Part shown: in pieces, positions 45,500 through 57,512 of the stretch
How positions within the stretch are numbered: the stretch's first letter is position 1
How the letters are laid out: every line of letters begins with the position of its first letter
Assembly (NCBI GenBank): GCA_036346275.1
Contig: CM070723.1
Span: 6,200,001 to 6,264,000 of the forward strand
Direction of reading: 5' to 3'
Length of the DNA: 64,000 nt
Source: Otatea glauca
Taxonomy: Eukaryota; Streptophyta; Magnoliopsida; Poales; Poaceae
Notes under the pieces: generated by a model
The model's input: the letters and a program-made list of their open reading frames with translations, nothing else
The model's database searches: none
What the model was told of the DNA's origin: nothing
Position numbers and translations under genes: made by a program

Positions 45500-45825
45500 C
45501 ACCAATAAAGGTCCTCTATCACGTTCCCATTGCAATTATCTGCTTCTCCGGGTTACCTTCTATATCTCTTTCTATGTGTTGAGTTTTTTTATCTTGTTCT
45601 CCGTACAATTAGTCCACACATTCAGCCAGTACACTATTTGTTCATGTCCTTGGCTACGCTTTAGCCCGCTCATTTGTTGCGTTATTTTGTTCATTGTTAA
45701 TACATATGTTCTAACGCTATCCAAGCCATTTATTACATTTAATTGTCCTTACATTCTATCCCCCTAAATAGCAATTGCCTTTTCCATGTTTCTTTGCTCT
45801 AACATTTTTTCACCTTTGCATGCAG
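45500..45825. repeat. Second copy of the RepHel-RPA spacer
   Basis: It is the uninterrupted copy of the sequence split by the non-autonomous Helitron, and runs up to the RPA-like start codon. It shows the pre-insertion site aatt at about 45744-45747. Confidence 0.75.
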
Positions 45826-47035
45826 ATGGACTATACTTTGCTAAAAGATGTTACTCAAGAATCACATCGTTGGCGTGTCCACGTCAGAACCCGGTTTTCA
45901 GAATATATTGATGAGAACAAGCCCGATAAAGTGCTACGCCTCGACTTGGTTTTGCTTGATGAACAGGCTCGCCCTATACAACCTTTGGCCTCATTTCTCA
46001 ATCTCCGCACATACACAACCTTGATCTGATAGTGTTGTCTTCCCATTTAAAGGCTATTATGATGGATGCTCAAATTCCGGAGCGCCATGTTCCACTGTTC
46101 GCTCCTAAGCTAAAAGAGGATTCCATATACTACCTTGAGAGGTTATATATGCACGCCCGGCTTACCGACCTGCTAACAATGATATCATGGCTAGATTCAC
46201 TGCTCATACCAAGATTAGAGAGGTTTCTCTTGCTCCAGAAACATTTCCCATGTATGCGTGCAATCTTGCCAATTTCAAGATACTTAGGACCAGGGTAAAT
46301 GACAGACTCCTGCTATATGGTACTATCTATGCCTGAATCATACCTGTATCCTTTTTATTCTGTCATTATTTGTTCTCTCTTCATACTGTTGTAACGCAGA
46401 TGCTATAGGACTTATCACATCTGTCTCGCATATCAAGACTGTAACCGTCAGAGGTGTCTCGAAGCCAATTCAAAACATTCATATCACAGATGGCAGGTCT
46501 GCATCTCATAAAGCTTTAATAACTATTATCTTTCCTTAGCATCGTTAATGCGTTATCGTATACTGTTGTTTTTGCACCAAAGAGAGAATGCAGAGGTCAC
46601 GTTGTGGGGATCGCGTGCTCTTCGTTTTGATGCTGACGGAATCCAATCAGCCTCACAGCGGCATCTAGTCATTAGTTGGATTCATAATTAAGCTTCATAA
46701 CGGTAAGCGACCATTCTTTCGTTGCTTATTTTCCCTTCACATGGCAATTATTTATATACAATGCTTGACAGTTGCCTGCTCTGTTCTTTGTTGCACATAA
46801 TACTGATGCTCTTCGTAACAGATCGATTGTTCCTTTTTTTAACAGGCCAACTCTCGCTCCAGGGAAGCATTGTATGCAGATGGTGCACAGATCCTATCCT
46901 CCTAGAGGCAGCGGCTTTGCAAAATAGGTATAGAATCAGGTCGGCCCCAAAATCTGTTCTTCTTCTTTGTACAGCATCATCGCAGTTCCGCTGTGTATTT
47001 TTAACCAAGATGTTACTTCTTCCTCTACGCATATA
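45826..47035 (+). pseudogene. RPA1-like single-strand DNA-binding protein of the Helitron, decayed
   Basis: The start MDYTLLKDV...WRVHVRTRFSEYIDENKPDKVLRLDLVLLDEQ (45826-45963) is the first OB fold of plant replication-protein-A-like proteins carried by Helitrons. A second exon at about 46055-46295 (IMMDAQIPERHVPLF...IYYLERL) shifts frame near 46160. DAIGLITSVSHIKTVTVRG (46400-46490) and AEVTLWGSRALRFDADGIQ (46585-46650) belong to the next OB fold. GSIVCRWCTDP lies at 46864. Such proteins coat single-stranded DNA in rolling-circle transposition. Frameshifts and a missing segment make it a pseudogene. It follows RepHel on the same strand, the usual plant Helitron order. Confidence 0.75.
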
Positions 47036-47725
47036 GCCCTACCCCATTTACCCCTTCTACTGTCAAAGCTAATATGCTCCTATGCTCTGTTACCGTCCTG
47101 CTGTTATCATTCACTCACCCATTCAATTTATGGTTCTCTTTTCCTATCTATACCACAGTGTCTTCTCTATGCCACATGAGATCAAATGGACAGGCCAACC
47201 ACCTATTCAGATATAACCTATTCTCGCTACGGTCCATTAGATCTCTAATCTCAACCCGCATGATGTCTTGGTAAATCCATTTTCACGCTTCAACTGGCAC
47301 AAACTGTTTACAATGTATTTTCAAATTCTAATTGCCTTTTTGTTGTACCGATTGTGTATCTATGTCTCTAGGGAAACAATCACATCGTGCACGTTGCTAT
47401 CAGGAGCCTTGCTCCAGGATAGCCGTGGTGGTATCTAGGCTATTCTATATGCAAAAGAACGTTTAGTTTTGAAAGAGGATCGCACAGGTGTCCAAAATGT
47501 GGGTCCACAACAGCTGATCCACAGTATATTCATATTACCTATTTATACTGGTCTCTTTTTCTATAATGTGCTCATCGTATGTTACTGATTAACCGCCGTG
47601 TTCATTCCGACAGCTATCGGGTCACTATACATGGTGTTGATCCAGATGACATGACCACGAGACCTCCTCTCTCCTACCACGAGAGACAGATGAACTACCA
47701 CAACTACGTTCTTTTTAAGTACTAG
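47036..47725 (+). other. Tail of the Helitron RPA region and possible Helitron 3' end
   Basis: Short coding-like pieces remain, for example YRVTIHGVDPDDM followed by LSYHERQMNYHNYV at about 47612-47720, ending in a TAG within ctag (47722-47725). That ctag is followed by T, as at Helitron 3' ends, but no convincing hairpin precedes it. The end call is tentative. Confidence 0.3.
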
Positions 47726-48309
47726 TAAAGATACACAGACCTCCTCTTTCCTAGTTGACATGTTTTACTAGGCCTTGTAGTGGCACTTCCTAGACCTAAC
47801 ACACACACAGAATGGGAACAACACACCCAAGAAAAGCGTTAGGAAGGTTAGATGCTAAGCAACCATGCAATTAGGACAATAAAGGCAGAGCCAGCATCTA
47901 TGTGAAAAGTACATGTCCCACTGGTCAGGCCATTACCACTCCATAGTCCAAATATCGCTTCTCTTTCCTTCGCTAAGTCAACAGACAAACACATCGTTGC
48001 TATGCTTCTACTCCCCTTCTCAATACTGCTACCTTCCTAACGCTTCTACTCCCCTTCTCAATACCACCGGCGGAAGGGATGGAGGCGGGAGGGCGGCAAC
48101 CGGGAGAGCGACGGGATGACAGCGGAGGCCTCCTGCCTAATGCAACCGCCGCCCGCGACCACCACGCAAAAACCCACCTAACCTCGCACAACCGCCACGC
48201 GTCGCACTAGCTCTCACCCCCGCCATGCTCCTCGTTACTCTTCTCCTCTCGCCGCCTCCTCGCCTCCCCTCTCCACTGCCACACTCCACACCAGCAACCC
48301 GCAGCCACC
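47726..48309. other. Spacer, mostly unrecognised
   Basis: It contains a short direct repeat of cgcttctactccccttctca (about 48000 and 48040) and a GC-rich stretch from 48060. No gene call. Confidence 0.35.
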
Positions 48310-48663
48310 ACCCGCGGCCTCGTCCTCCATGGCATCGGCTCCCCCATCGTCAAGCGCCTGCCCGGCGGCGGCTGGCTCCTCTGGTACCACTCGAGCGGGT
48401 GGGTCGCCCTCGCCAACTCCCTCAATGGCCTACGCTGGAGCTCTCCCGTCGCACCCGACCATCTAGTGCCCTTCACCGACTGGTGGATCTTCGACACCGC
48501 CGTCGTCCGCCCCTCCGACGTCCTCCTCATCTCCGCTTCCGACGCCTCCTCCCGCCGCTTCCCTTTGTCCGCCGTATATTGGCTCTACTACACCGGCTCC
48601 ACCGACGAGCGCCTCGACTCCCTGTTCCCCACCGTAGATGTCCCCGCGCTGCTGAACCGATAA
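48310..48663 (+). pseudogene. Glycosyl hydrolase-like (arabinanase/levansucrase/invertase fold) gene fragment
   Basis: One open frame reads TRGLVLHGIGSPIVKRLPGG, then WLLWYHSSGWVALANSLNGLRW, and later VYWLYYTGSTDERLDSLFP before a stop at 48661. The repeating GSPIVKR...WLLWYH and GLAxSxDGxxW-like pattern is that of plant five-bladed beta-propeller glycosyl-hydrolase-like proteins (GH32/GH43 superfamily). It covers roughly a quarter of such a protein, with high GC third positions unlike its surroundings. It looks like a captured exon fragment. No catalytic residues can be assigned. Confidence 0.5.
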
Positions 48664-49274
48664 CATTTGGATATCCGGTCTAATTATTTTCGGAAATATC
48701 TGATAACATTCTCGGTAAATGTCGAACTGACGGGTAATAAAGTCCCGAATCCGAATCCAAATCCAAAAAATATCCGACTTAACTAACCGAATCTGATCCG
48801 AACATATCTGATCGGTTGGTCTGTTGATAAATATCCGATCCGATTGTAACCTAGCTAAGGCTGCAGCCACGGTACTGACTATAGTGTTTCAGCCGAGCCA
48901 GACACATATGTTCAGCCTATATCAGCCGCACAGTCAGCACATCTGACCTCTAAAACGATCAGTATTGAACTATCAACTATTGCCTCATCTGACTTCAGCT
49001 AACCTTAGCAATTAGGTACCTCTGGACACCACGCACATCCAGCTATCTCAGGAAAAGATACTCAGTTTACTGCCCCTATGATATCGCAATGTCACCGTCT
49101 GCCTGTTTTAACGTAACTGAAGAGCTTCCTACAGCTAGCAAGGTCTTATCTTACCCCGTAGGCCTGTGCCTTCGTTTTAGAGTTACGCCTGTTCTTCTCT
49201 CCACATAAATATCTTTATTCAGGAAATATCGAGTACATGGCTACCTGCTGTCTATCTTCCCTCGAGATGTTTAT
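48664..49274. other. Low-complexity TCCGA-rich element and unassigned sequence
   Basis: 48664-48850 is rich in atatccga / ccgaatcc words in both orientations, as in small hAT-like non-autonomous elements, but I found no target duplication. 48870-49270 has no recognised gene. Confidence 0.3.
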
Positions 49275-51740
49275 TGAAAGATCGAGATGGCGGCTAGAAG
49301 GGGGTGAATGATCTCAAAATAAATTTTTTCACCTCTTGGATAAATACTAGCTAAAGACTCAGTACTGCTTGTAAAGAACAGAGACTAGAAAAACACAAGC
49401 AGTGTTCAGAAAACAGTACGACTCCAAAAGCCAATCTGTGATCTTTGGTTTGCTCGTGAGATTCTAATGATCAAGATAGACTTGAATGCCTTCTCACACG
49501 TCACAACAAGCAAGATATCACAGAAGTAAACACTAAAAATCGATCAATTAAGAATTCATCATAAAGGGACAAAAGATCGATTTCTTTGCAGAACTTGAAC
49601 CAGGGTTGCCTAAAGGATTTGGATATGTTCTGAGTGAAGATTCATCCAATCAATCTCTCATCCTTGGCAACAAGAACCAGAAGCAAATCAAAACTAAAGA
49701 ACTGCAAGTCACATGTTTACGCATTTCAAGAACACACAGATTTACAACTTGCAACAAGAACGCAAGGATTGCCTAAATGATTGAAAGCATCGAATCAAGA
49801 GAAGAGTTCATCAACCATGAATTTCAACAAAGATTCAATAGCATGTAGAAGGAGATGAGGCAAATCCAAATTACGTAAAGTAAATTGCAAGTAAGTAAAT
49901 GCGGAATTTAGATAGCAGAATCTAAGTGCGTAATGTAAATGCGTAAAGGAAATGAAACAAGAACATAAATGAAGAACATTTCATTTCTGGAAGGGAGGTT
50001 TACAAAGCCTCACAACAAGGTGGACAAAACTCAAATGAGCAGCAAAAACCTCAGAAACTTCACAGAGGAGAGGCTGCCCTTACCCCTCTATTTATAGTGA
50101 CCTGGGATCAATTCCCACCCTTGGATGTTTTGCTTCAATCCTAAGCCAACTTCTAAGAGTCAGGATTTGATCCTTACACTGTCACTCTTAACAACTCTCA
50201 ACTACACTCAGGTACTTTCTAGTACACCTGAAAGCAAACTACACTTATCCACTACTTTATTTTCCAGAACTACAACCCTACAGCTCTCCTTGATCGAAGT
50301 AGTGATAAGCTAGCTTCTCCACTAATCTCTTGTCTCTTGGAACTGCACCGACTTCATCTCCGGCCATCTTCCGGCGAACTTCCGGTCAACTTGAACCTCC
50401 GGCCATCCCATGCCTAGTTTCAGCCTCCCTTCGCCTCACTATGACCACCAAATGAAGTCCTACATTCACAAAGACAAGAAATCCCTTCTTGGTTCCACCA
50501 TGAACCCATCACAACAATTTGATCACGAGTTGGGGTTGGAAAGGACCAAAAACGGATCAAAGCATTTCAACCATATGCAGACAAGCTGTTTTCAATACAG
50601 CAGGATCTTCTCAATTTTTTTATGATTTTATATGTTGTTCTACTGAAAAACTTATCAACATGAAAAGGTTGCACTTCGAAATTCTCTACAACTTTTATGT
50701 AGAACACATAATTTTTCAAGCACGGAAAGACCCTTAAAAAAACAAATTACTGCCAGCTGAAAAACCGGTCCGGCGTAAACGTGAAATTCTCTGTTAACCT
50801 TCCCGATTTTCTATGATTTTTTATGTTGCTCAAATGAAAAACTTGTCAACATGCAAAAGATGCGTCTTGAAATTATCTAAAACTTTCATGTAGACCAAAA
50901 AAAAATTTTGAGCACGGGAATACCCTTAAAAAGTGCTAACAAGAATCGGTCCGGCGCAAATAAAAATCGGTCCGGCGCAAACGTGAAACTTACTGTTAAC
51001 CTTCTCGATTTTCTATGATTTTTTATGTTGCTCAAATGAAAAACTTGTCAACATGAAAAAGATGCGTCTAGGAATTCTCTACAATTTTCACGTAGACCAA
51101 ATAATTTTTTGAGCACAGAAAGACCTTAAAAAATGCTAATTTCTGCCAGCTGCAAAAACAGTCCGGCGCGAAAGAAAAGCGTCTGGCGTAAACGTGAAAC
51201 TCACCGTTAACCTTCCCGATTTTCTATGATTTTTTATATTGTTTAAATGAAAAACTTGTTAACATGAAAAAGATGCGTCTCAGAATTCTCTACAACTTTA
51301 ATGTAGACCAAACAATTTTTTGAGCATGAGAAAATCTTCAAAAATACTAATTTCTGCCAGCTGCAAAACCAGTCCGGCGCGAAAGAAAAGAAGTCCGGCG
51401 TAAACGTGAAACTTATTGGACTTGGTCCGACGCAAATGGGAAAACCTCTGTTTTCCTCTTCCCTTGGCCCGGCGTAAATGAGAAACTCCCTGTTTCTCAT
51501 TTCTCTTGGTCCGGCGCAAATGGGAAACTCTCTGTTTCTCATTTCTCTTGGTCCGGCGCAAACGTGCAGTCTAACCTAACTCGATCCGACGCAAATGCAA
51601 CTCATGCAACATTTGGTCCAGCGCAAACAACCTTTCAACTTGAAATCAAATTAAAATCCAAACTCAAATCTAAGCTATCCTAAATCACATAAAGTCAAAT
51701 ACTCATCACAAATATAGATGGACCTCCACATGGTCCTTCA
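49275..51740. mobile_element. 2.47-kb LTR-type element (solo LTR-like)
   Basis: It starts tgaaagatcgagatggcggc and ends ggtccttca (TG...CA), with an exact 5-bp duplication tttat (49270-49274 and 51741-51745). Its start resembles the 35936-39455 element (gatcgag...ggctagaagggggtgaat). No retrotransposon coding domains are found. It holds about four ~200-bp tandem units at 50600-51400 (core gattttctatgattttttat) and ~60-bp units with gtccggcgcaaat at 51400-51600. The minus-strand frame at 51243-51561 is a repeat artefact. Confidence 0.7.
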
Positions 51741-51745
51741 TTTAT

Positions 51746-52550
51746 AGATTACTAGATAATCGATCGTGGCGTGACACATCGCGATCGTCGCTCCCCACGC
51801 AAGCAAATCGAGAAAACTTACGACTGCAACTCTCTACGTGAGCAAATCGAGGAAACACGCGAAACTGTTGAAAGGATACAATCTGCGATTTCGTTGGAAC
51901 GGAAGATCCGCCTCAGAAAAAAAGTAAAAAAGAACCTAAATTTTTTCCCTGGGAAAGGACCTAAACAAAATTTTGTTTTCCCGAAAAGGGTCTTAAACGT
52001 AATGCTAAAAAAATACAAAAATGACTTAAATGCAATGTATATTTTTTCTATAAAAAGGACCTAAACGGTATTTTTTTTCAAAAAAGAACTTAAACGTAAT
52101 TTTAATTTTTCAAAAAAAAGAACCTAAGCGCAATGCCTAAAAACACATAAAGAACCTAAACATAATATATATTTTTTTTTAAAAAAAAATCTAATCGTAT
52201 TTTTTTTCAAAAAATGATCTAAATATAATTTTTTTTCGAAAAAAAACCTAAGCATATTTCCGAGCCGCCGCCGAGCCAGGTCAAACGCATCAGAGCGCGC
52301 TATCTCTTCGACCTTTAATGAAAGGATGATTCGCCTGTACTTTGTGCTGCAATGTGTGACCTGCATACGCCAACCCGTTCGTTGGTATTGCTTCCATGTG
52401 ACTACCCAGAACTGTTACGGTTCCAGTTCATAACCAAACATACGTCGTATCTCTGTCTTTTGCTATACACATAATGTGCACTACAATCTATTCGTAGTAC
52501 AGGTAGTATTATCGCTATTCCTGTATTATACTTCTCTTCGCCTAAACCTA
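51746..52550. other. Spacer with degenerate AAGGACCTAAACG repeats
   Basis: 51900-52250 repeats aaagaacctaaacgtaa-type words separated by A or T runs. No gene is recognised. Frames such as 51771-52064 are compositional. Confidence 0.4.
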
Positions 52551-52782
52551 CATCTATACCCTTTTATAATGCACCCAAGTAATTTTTTCTACATCCATCC
52601 TAAATAATGCACCTCATTAGAGATGGTCCAATGTTCGTGCACCCAGCAAAACGTCTCCAAAAACTTGCATTCATCAAAATGAACGTCTCAGATCTTTCCT
52701 CAGTTTTACTCACCCACATCCGATGGCCATTATTTAGTGTGTCTAATCATCCCTGTGGCCTACAACAGATCTCCCCCACCTA

Positions 52783-52972
52783 CATATTTGGAAGGAGAGC
52801 GAATTAAACAATGAAATAAATAAGGAGGATCCGCATGCAAGGAAACCAGACTTGAATTTTTTACTGGTTAAAATTGTACGTACTACATATTTGGAAGGAG
52901 GGTGAATCAAACAAGGAAATAAACAGGGAGGATCCGCATGCAAGGAAACAAGACTTGAATTTTTTATTGTCC
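52783..52972. repeat. 103-bp direct duplication
   Basis: The phrase catatttggaaggag at 52783 recurs 103 bases later. Both copies run through ggaggatccgcatgcaagga and acttgaatttttta. Confidence 0.85.
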
Positions 52973-53520
52973 TGGCATTGTGATCGTATTTTTTTCGAAT
53001 ATGACCCTTCTCGAGACTTTTTTACGGATCTAGCCCCATAGAGCCTAATTTGGTATACGGAGAGCGCTGAATTTTTGTTTTATTTTTATCTAAGGAACCA
53101 ATTGTCCGTGAGTCTTTGCTTAATTTTTTCAATTTTTATCGCGGAACCAAAGCCGTGAAAGCTTTATTTAATTTTTATCTTTTTTTCCTTGCGGATCCAG
53201 AGGTCGGCGAGTGCAGTTTATTTTTCCATATTTTTTCGAAATCATCCCTGTGGCCCACAATAGACCTTCCCTCACCTCCAGCATCAACAAGGAAAAGAAA
53301 ACAAACGTCTTGGAATCAAGGAAAAGGAAACAAACGTCCTGGAAAAGGAAATGACCATACATTACGTGCTGGAAAAAGGAAACCGGGAGATGGGGCAGCG
53401 CGGCCGAGAGAACACAGGTCTGCAATGGCTCCACGGTCGCCATCGGTGGCTTTGCCGACGCGGCGAGGTTACTGGTCAGCGACCTCACGGCCACCGTGCC
53501 TCGGCAAATTTATAATTTAA

Positions 53521-54530
53521 ATTTTTTTGAAAATAATTTTATTAAGTACAAAATAATCGAAAGTTTTTTTGAGAATTTTTCTAGAATTTTTTAACCTAAT
53601 GTGCTATCTTTTTCAAAAATCCTTCTATATTTAAAAAAAATGAAGGCAACTCACCTGTAGCTTCTTCTAGCTGCAGCCCAAACTAGATAAGCTTCTTCTC
53701 TTCCCTCCCTCTATTAAAGCAAGAAAGAAGCTCCAAAGCTCCATCAATCCCGTACCAAATCTCCTCTTTCCATCTATGGTGTTAATTCCCCAAATTTCGT
53801 GCTCTATTGCCAAAATTTCCTCTCAATATGATTTGATCTCAAATTATGGTTTCCATAAATATGCTTGTTTGGGGCTATAAAAGCCGTGAGCTCTCCTCCA
53901 CCCCATCGCATTGCGTAAATCCCCAAGTGCTCCCTCTTGTAAAGATCGCGGATTTTAGAGGTAACCCAAGCCATCACCGTCGTCTTTCTGGCGAAATTCA
54001 CATAACCGTGACTCCTCCCATGCAGCGCGGTCTTTGGCGATCTCGCCGCACTGATCTTGACCACTGCGACCGTGGCCACCCCGCCTTCCCTCCTTGCGTT
54101 GGCCAAGCCAGAGAGCACGCTGTGCTCTCTGTGGAAGCTACAAAAAAATAATCTAAAATCGAAAATTCTTTTTCTTTCTCTTTCTTGATTTAAAATCTTT
54201 TGGGAGCCCGTTTTCGCCTATTCGACCTCCATTTAGTTCCGTTTTTCTTTTTAAATTCATTTAAAATTCTAAATTTCTCTTTTATTATTAAGTGTTGTAT
54301 TCATACTTATCTTCTCATTTAATTGATAAGCGGGTGTACTGCCGTCGTAGCGTTAGCACAGGCATTATACTAGTATGATATGGTTGCAGGATGAGTTTAC
54401 AACCCCTGCTGTTTTGTCTGGTCAAACACCTCCATGGCTCCATCGCCACAGGTCAGTCATTCCAGCTATTACGCGACCCTATCTCCTGTTATACAACCTA
54501 CATCGTTAAAATTATTTGATGGCTCATCTC
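53521..54530. other. Unassigned interior of the long-arm element
   Basis: 53640-54150 has moderate GC and short open frames on both strands without a recognised domain. At 54350-54365 cacaggcattatactag followed by T resembles a Helitron 3' end on the plus strand, but the upstream hairpin is poor. Confidence 0.3.
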
Positions 54531-55062
54531 CGTGTCCTGTAGATACTAGTATAGTGCCCTGTCTTCCGGTTTTCTTTTCCCAGCACGTAATATATGGTCT
54601 TTTCCTTTTCTAGAAGGTTTGTTTCCTTCTCCTTAATTCCAGGATATTTGTTTCCTTTTCCTTGAGATGATGCTAGAGGTGAGGGGGGGAGATCTGTTGT
54701 GGGCCAAAGGGATGAGTTAGACACATTAAACAATGGTCATCGGATGTGGGTGAGTAAAGCTGAGGAAAGATCTGAGAGGTTAATTTTGATGGAGGCAAGT
54801 TTCTGGAAACGTTTCGTTGGGTGCATGAAGGTTGGACCATCTCTAGTGGGGTGCATTATTTAGGGTGGACGTAGAAAAGAATGCCTAGGTGCATTATAAA
54901 GGGGTATAGATTACCATAACCGCAGTCTACACTGAAAAGATCGCTTTGCGCTGATGACCCAGATCTGATCAGCCCCGAAGGCGACACCAGGTTATGCTTC
55001 CATCGGTAATTAACTGCGCACTTTCTGTTATAATCGTCTGTGGTACAATATTAACCTGTGAT

Positions 55063-55527
55063 TAGGGATGGCAACAGGGAAAATCCCCGCGGGGAGCGCC
55101 CTCTCATCCCCGATCCCCGATAAGCAAAATTTCCCCGCCCCCGCCCCCGTCTCCGTCCCCGTACACGGGGCTTAATTCTCCCCCGTTACCGATCCCCGAC
55201 GGGTTTGCGGGGCCCCGACGGGGAATAATCGCCGAAAATGCTATATAAAAGATCACATGCTACATGAATGAATCACTAGAGTAATGGTGTATGTGTGGTT
55301 GAAGTGTGAGTGAATCACTAGAGTAATTCATATTTAGCATATTTATTAATAATAACCTCACATATATATTTTTTCTTTTGGGAATGGTGGAACGTCCGCG
55401 ATCCCCGCGATCCCCGACGGGGGCAATATTTTCCCCGATAAATCTCCCGCGGGAAGAGATTTCCCCGTCCCCTAATAGAGGAATTCCTCGCGGGAAAACG
55501 AGGATCGGGTCCCCATTGCCATCCCTA
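55063..55527. mobile_element. Non-autonomous hAT element, CCCCG-rich
   Basis: The ends tagggatggcaa and ttgccatcccta are perfectly inverted (12 bp) and flanked by the exact 8-bp duplication cctgtgat (55055-55062 and 55528-55535). It is 465 bp with subterminal gatccccg / cggggat words and no transposase. Confidence 0.9.
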
Positions 55528-55535
55528 CCTGTGAT

Positions 55536-55645
55536 CCTCATTGCCGTTAGTGCTCCCAGCTGGCTTAGGAAAGATAAGCCTTCAGCTAAGAGAAGGCTGC
55601 TCCTTGATAGCGGTGACGGATCACGCTGAGACAGGTACTCAGATA
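55536..55645 (+). other. Short coding-like remnant between two hAT elements
   Basis: One frame reads VSAPSWLRKDKPSAKRRLL and LDSGDGS before a stop, a basic stretch of unknown origin. It may be the C-terminal end of a decayed transposon protein. It is too short to assign. Confidence 0.25.
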
Positions 55646-56533
55646 TAGGAAAGAAAATGGAAACGGAAGTATTTTTCGGAAACGGAAACAGAAAATGTCG
55701 GTATGAAAACAAAAATGTTTTTTTTTTATCGGAAACGAAAATAGAAACGGGAAAGTCATTTCCGATAGAAACGGAAACGAAAATTCCGTATAAATAAAAT
55801 CGGAAATTCCGTTGGAAACTTGGCCCAAAAATGAGAACGGAGAATTTACATTTATTTTCGAATTAAAATAATTTTAGAAATATAAATGGCTTAATAGAAA
55901 ATATCAAATAAAGTTAAAAAATTCTGAAAAAAATCTCAAAAATACTTTGGAACATTTTGAACCTAGGGAAATTATTTCTAGCATAATTTTGGTTTCATTT
56001 TTAACGAATAAATTAATTTTATAAATATAAAGAATAGAAAAACGACATTTATAAACTCTAAAAAATCTAGGATAAATCTCAGAAAATCATAAATGAACAT
56101 TGAACAATAATATGCAAATTTTAGGGCGTTACACCTTTATAGTTAGAGGAGCAAGAGGATGTCAATGATAATGATATGGAGCAGAACATAATGGTCTGAT
56201 CTGGGGGACAAATAGCGAGCCTTCAGTTGACAAACTTGAGAAAAAACTTCCTAACGATACCGGTGAAGAATAACATTGTTCTTATGTCCACCTTGGAGGT
56301 GAATGAGTTACATTATTTTTACAGTCATGTATATTGCGATCGTGTACTATATTCTTGTGAAATTTTTCACTTTCGTTTCCGTATCCTCTCCATTCCATTC
56401 TACGTTTTCGTCACTATCCGTTTCCGTATTCGTTTTCGGGGTTTTCGATTTCATTTCCGTTACCGATAAAAGATGTGGAAACGAAAACAGAACGGCTATT
56501 TATCGATCGTTTTTGTTCCGTTTTTGTCTCCTA
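55646..56533. mobile_element. Non-autonomous Ac/Ds-like hAT element, copy 2
   Basis: Ends taggaaagaaaatgg and (inverted) taggagacaaaaacgg, flanked by ctcagata (55638-55645) and ctcacata (56534-56541), an 8-bp duplication with one change. It aligns along its length with copy 1 at 13996-14881, for example attttaaa-rich cores, aaatctcagaaaatcata and gaggagcaagaggatgtc-like words. 888 bp, no transposase. Confidence 0.85.
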
Positions 56534-56541
56534 CTCACATA

Positions 56542-57215
56542 GACATAATTCCCTTTCATTGGTTACGTTTTTCTTTGATGTTCTCCATCACAGTTCCTTG
56601 GGACGTCCTCTGCTAGCAACAATCCGTGCCTTTGGATGATCAACCGATCTATATTGGCTTCATCGGCGATGAAGACTTTGGTCGCCGTATTCCCCATTCG
56701 GAATATATAATCATGTAGTTATACGTATAACGTCTGTTTGATGCGTAGCTTTGCAGTTATTATGTTTTACCATATTTTTCATACTTTCACATTTCCGGCT
56801 TTACTTGCTATGTCCCTTATCCTTAATTTGGACCCATTAAAGTAATATACGTATTCCTTTTGCTGTCTGTCATCTGTTTCCATTGCAGGGTGCATCTTGC
56901 TTCTATCTCAAGACCACGTGCCGCATCATGTGTGTACATCTCTTTGCCTGCTCTAAGAGCTCTTCTTTTCCCTCAATCAGCATGGTGTAGACATGTTATA
57001 TGTGTAGGCATGCATGTAGCTGCATGCACGCACCTGCCCAATACATAGTTCCTCCTTTTACAGAATCAATCATATTCAACGATTGAACCAGCATGGTTGC
57101 TGTTCCTATATTATCCTTCGTATAGCGTATCGGTGCACGTTGTTACCGCTGCTTCTCTGATTCTCATACGCATAGCTCGCTACAGGCTATACATATCGTC
57201 TCTCCTCGTTACTCG
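56542..57215. other. Intergenic, nothing recognised
   Basis: Short open frames (56860-57048) lack any recognised domain. The sequence is T/C-rich and intron-like. Confidence 0.35.
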
Positions 57216-57512
57216 TTAAGGCATGTACAATGGTACACGTTAGCTGTCTGTAATATTATATATGCCATGTAGAATTTTAGGTGATGTGGAGGAGAGAAGG
57301 ATGAGAGACAATTGTTGTCTATTATTTAACAGACGGTCTTATAGACAACTTTCTATTTTTCGTGCTATTGTATAGACAGTCTGTTAATTAGATAAGAGTC
57401 CACTGCAAACAACTATATAGATAATCTATTGTATGAGTTATTTTTAATGCTGTCTATAGATGATATAAAGATATATTACAGATAGCTGCCGTCTATATCA
57501 CTGTACATGTTT
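57216..57512. mobile_element. MITE-like element (GCATGTACAAT termini), second copy
   Basis: The left end gcatgtacaatggta is mirrored at the right by tatcactgtacatg. Inner words agctgtctgtaatat and atattacagatagct are also inverted. It is about 297 bp and non-coding, the same family as 6964-7228. Confidence 0.6.

Larger units (their letters stand above)
52551..54915. mobile_element. DNA element with long (~370-bp) inverted repeat arms, MULE-like
   Basis: The left arm (from ctataccc and taatgcaccc at about 52553, via agagatggtcc at 52619 and atccctgtggc at 52749) is inverted in the right arm (54915 back to about 54700). A further inner pair, 53247-53400 and 54545-54715, shares ggaaaaggaaacaaa and tattacgtgctgg-type words. 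The left arm also contains a 103-bp direct duplication (52783-52972). Between the arms, 53520-54530 is unassigned. No clear target duplication was found. Confidence 0.55.

Noticed and set aside
51243..51561. Repeated RNREFPICAGPRE-like minus-strand protein
   Set aside because: It is a translation of the ~60-bp gtccggcgcaaat tandem repeat in an LTR-type element.
54340..54366. Helitron 3' end at ctag|T near 54365
   Set aside because: Only the terminal word fits. No good hairpin or matching 5' end with a preceding A was found.
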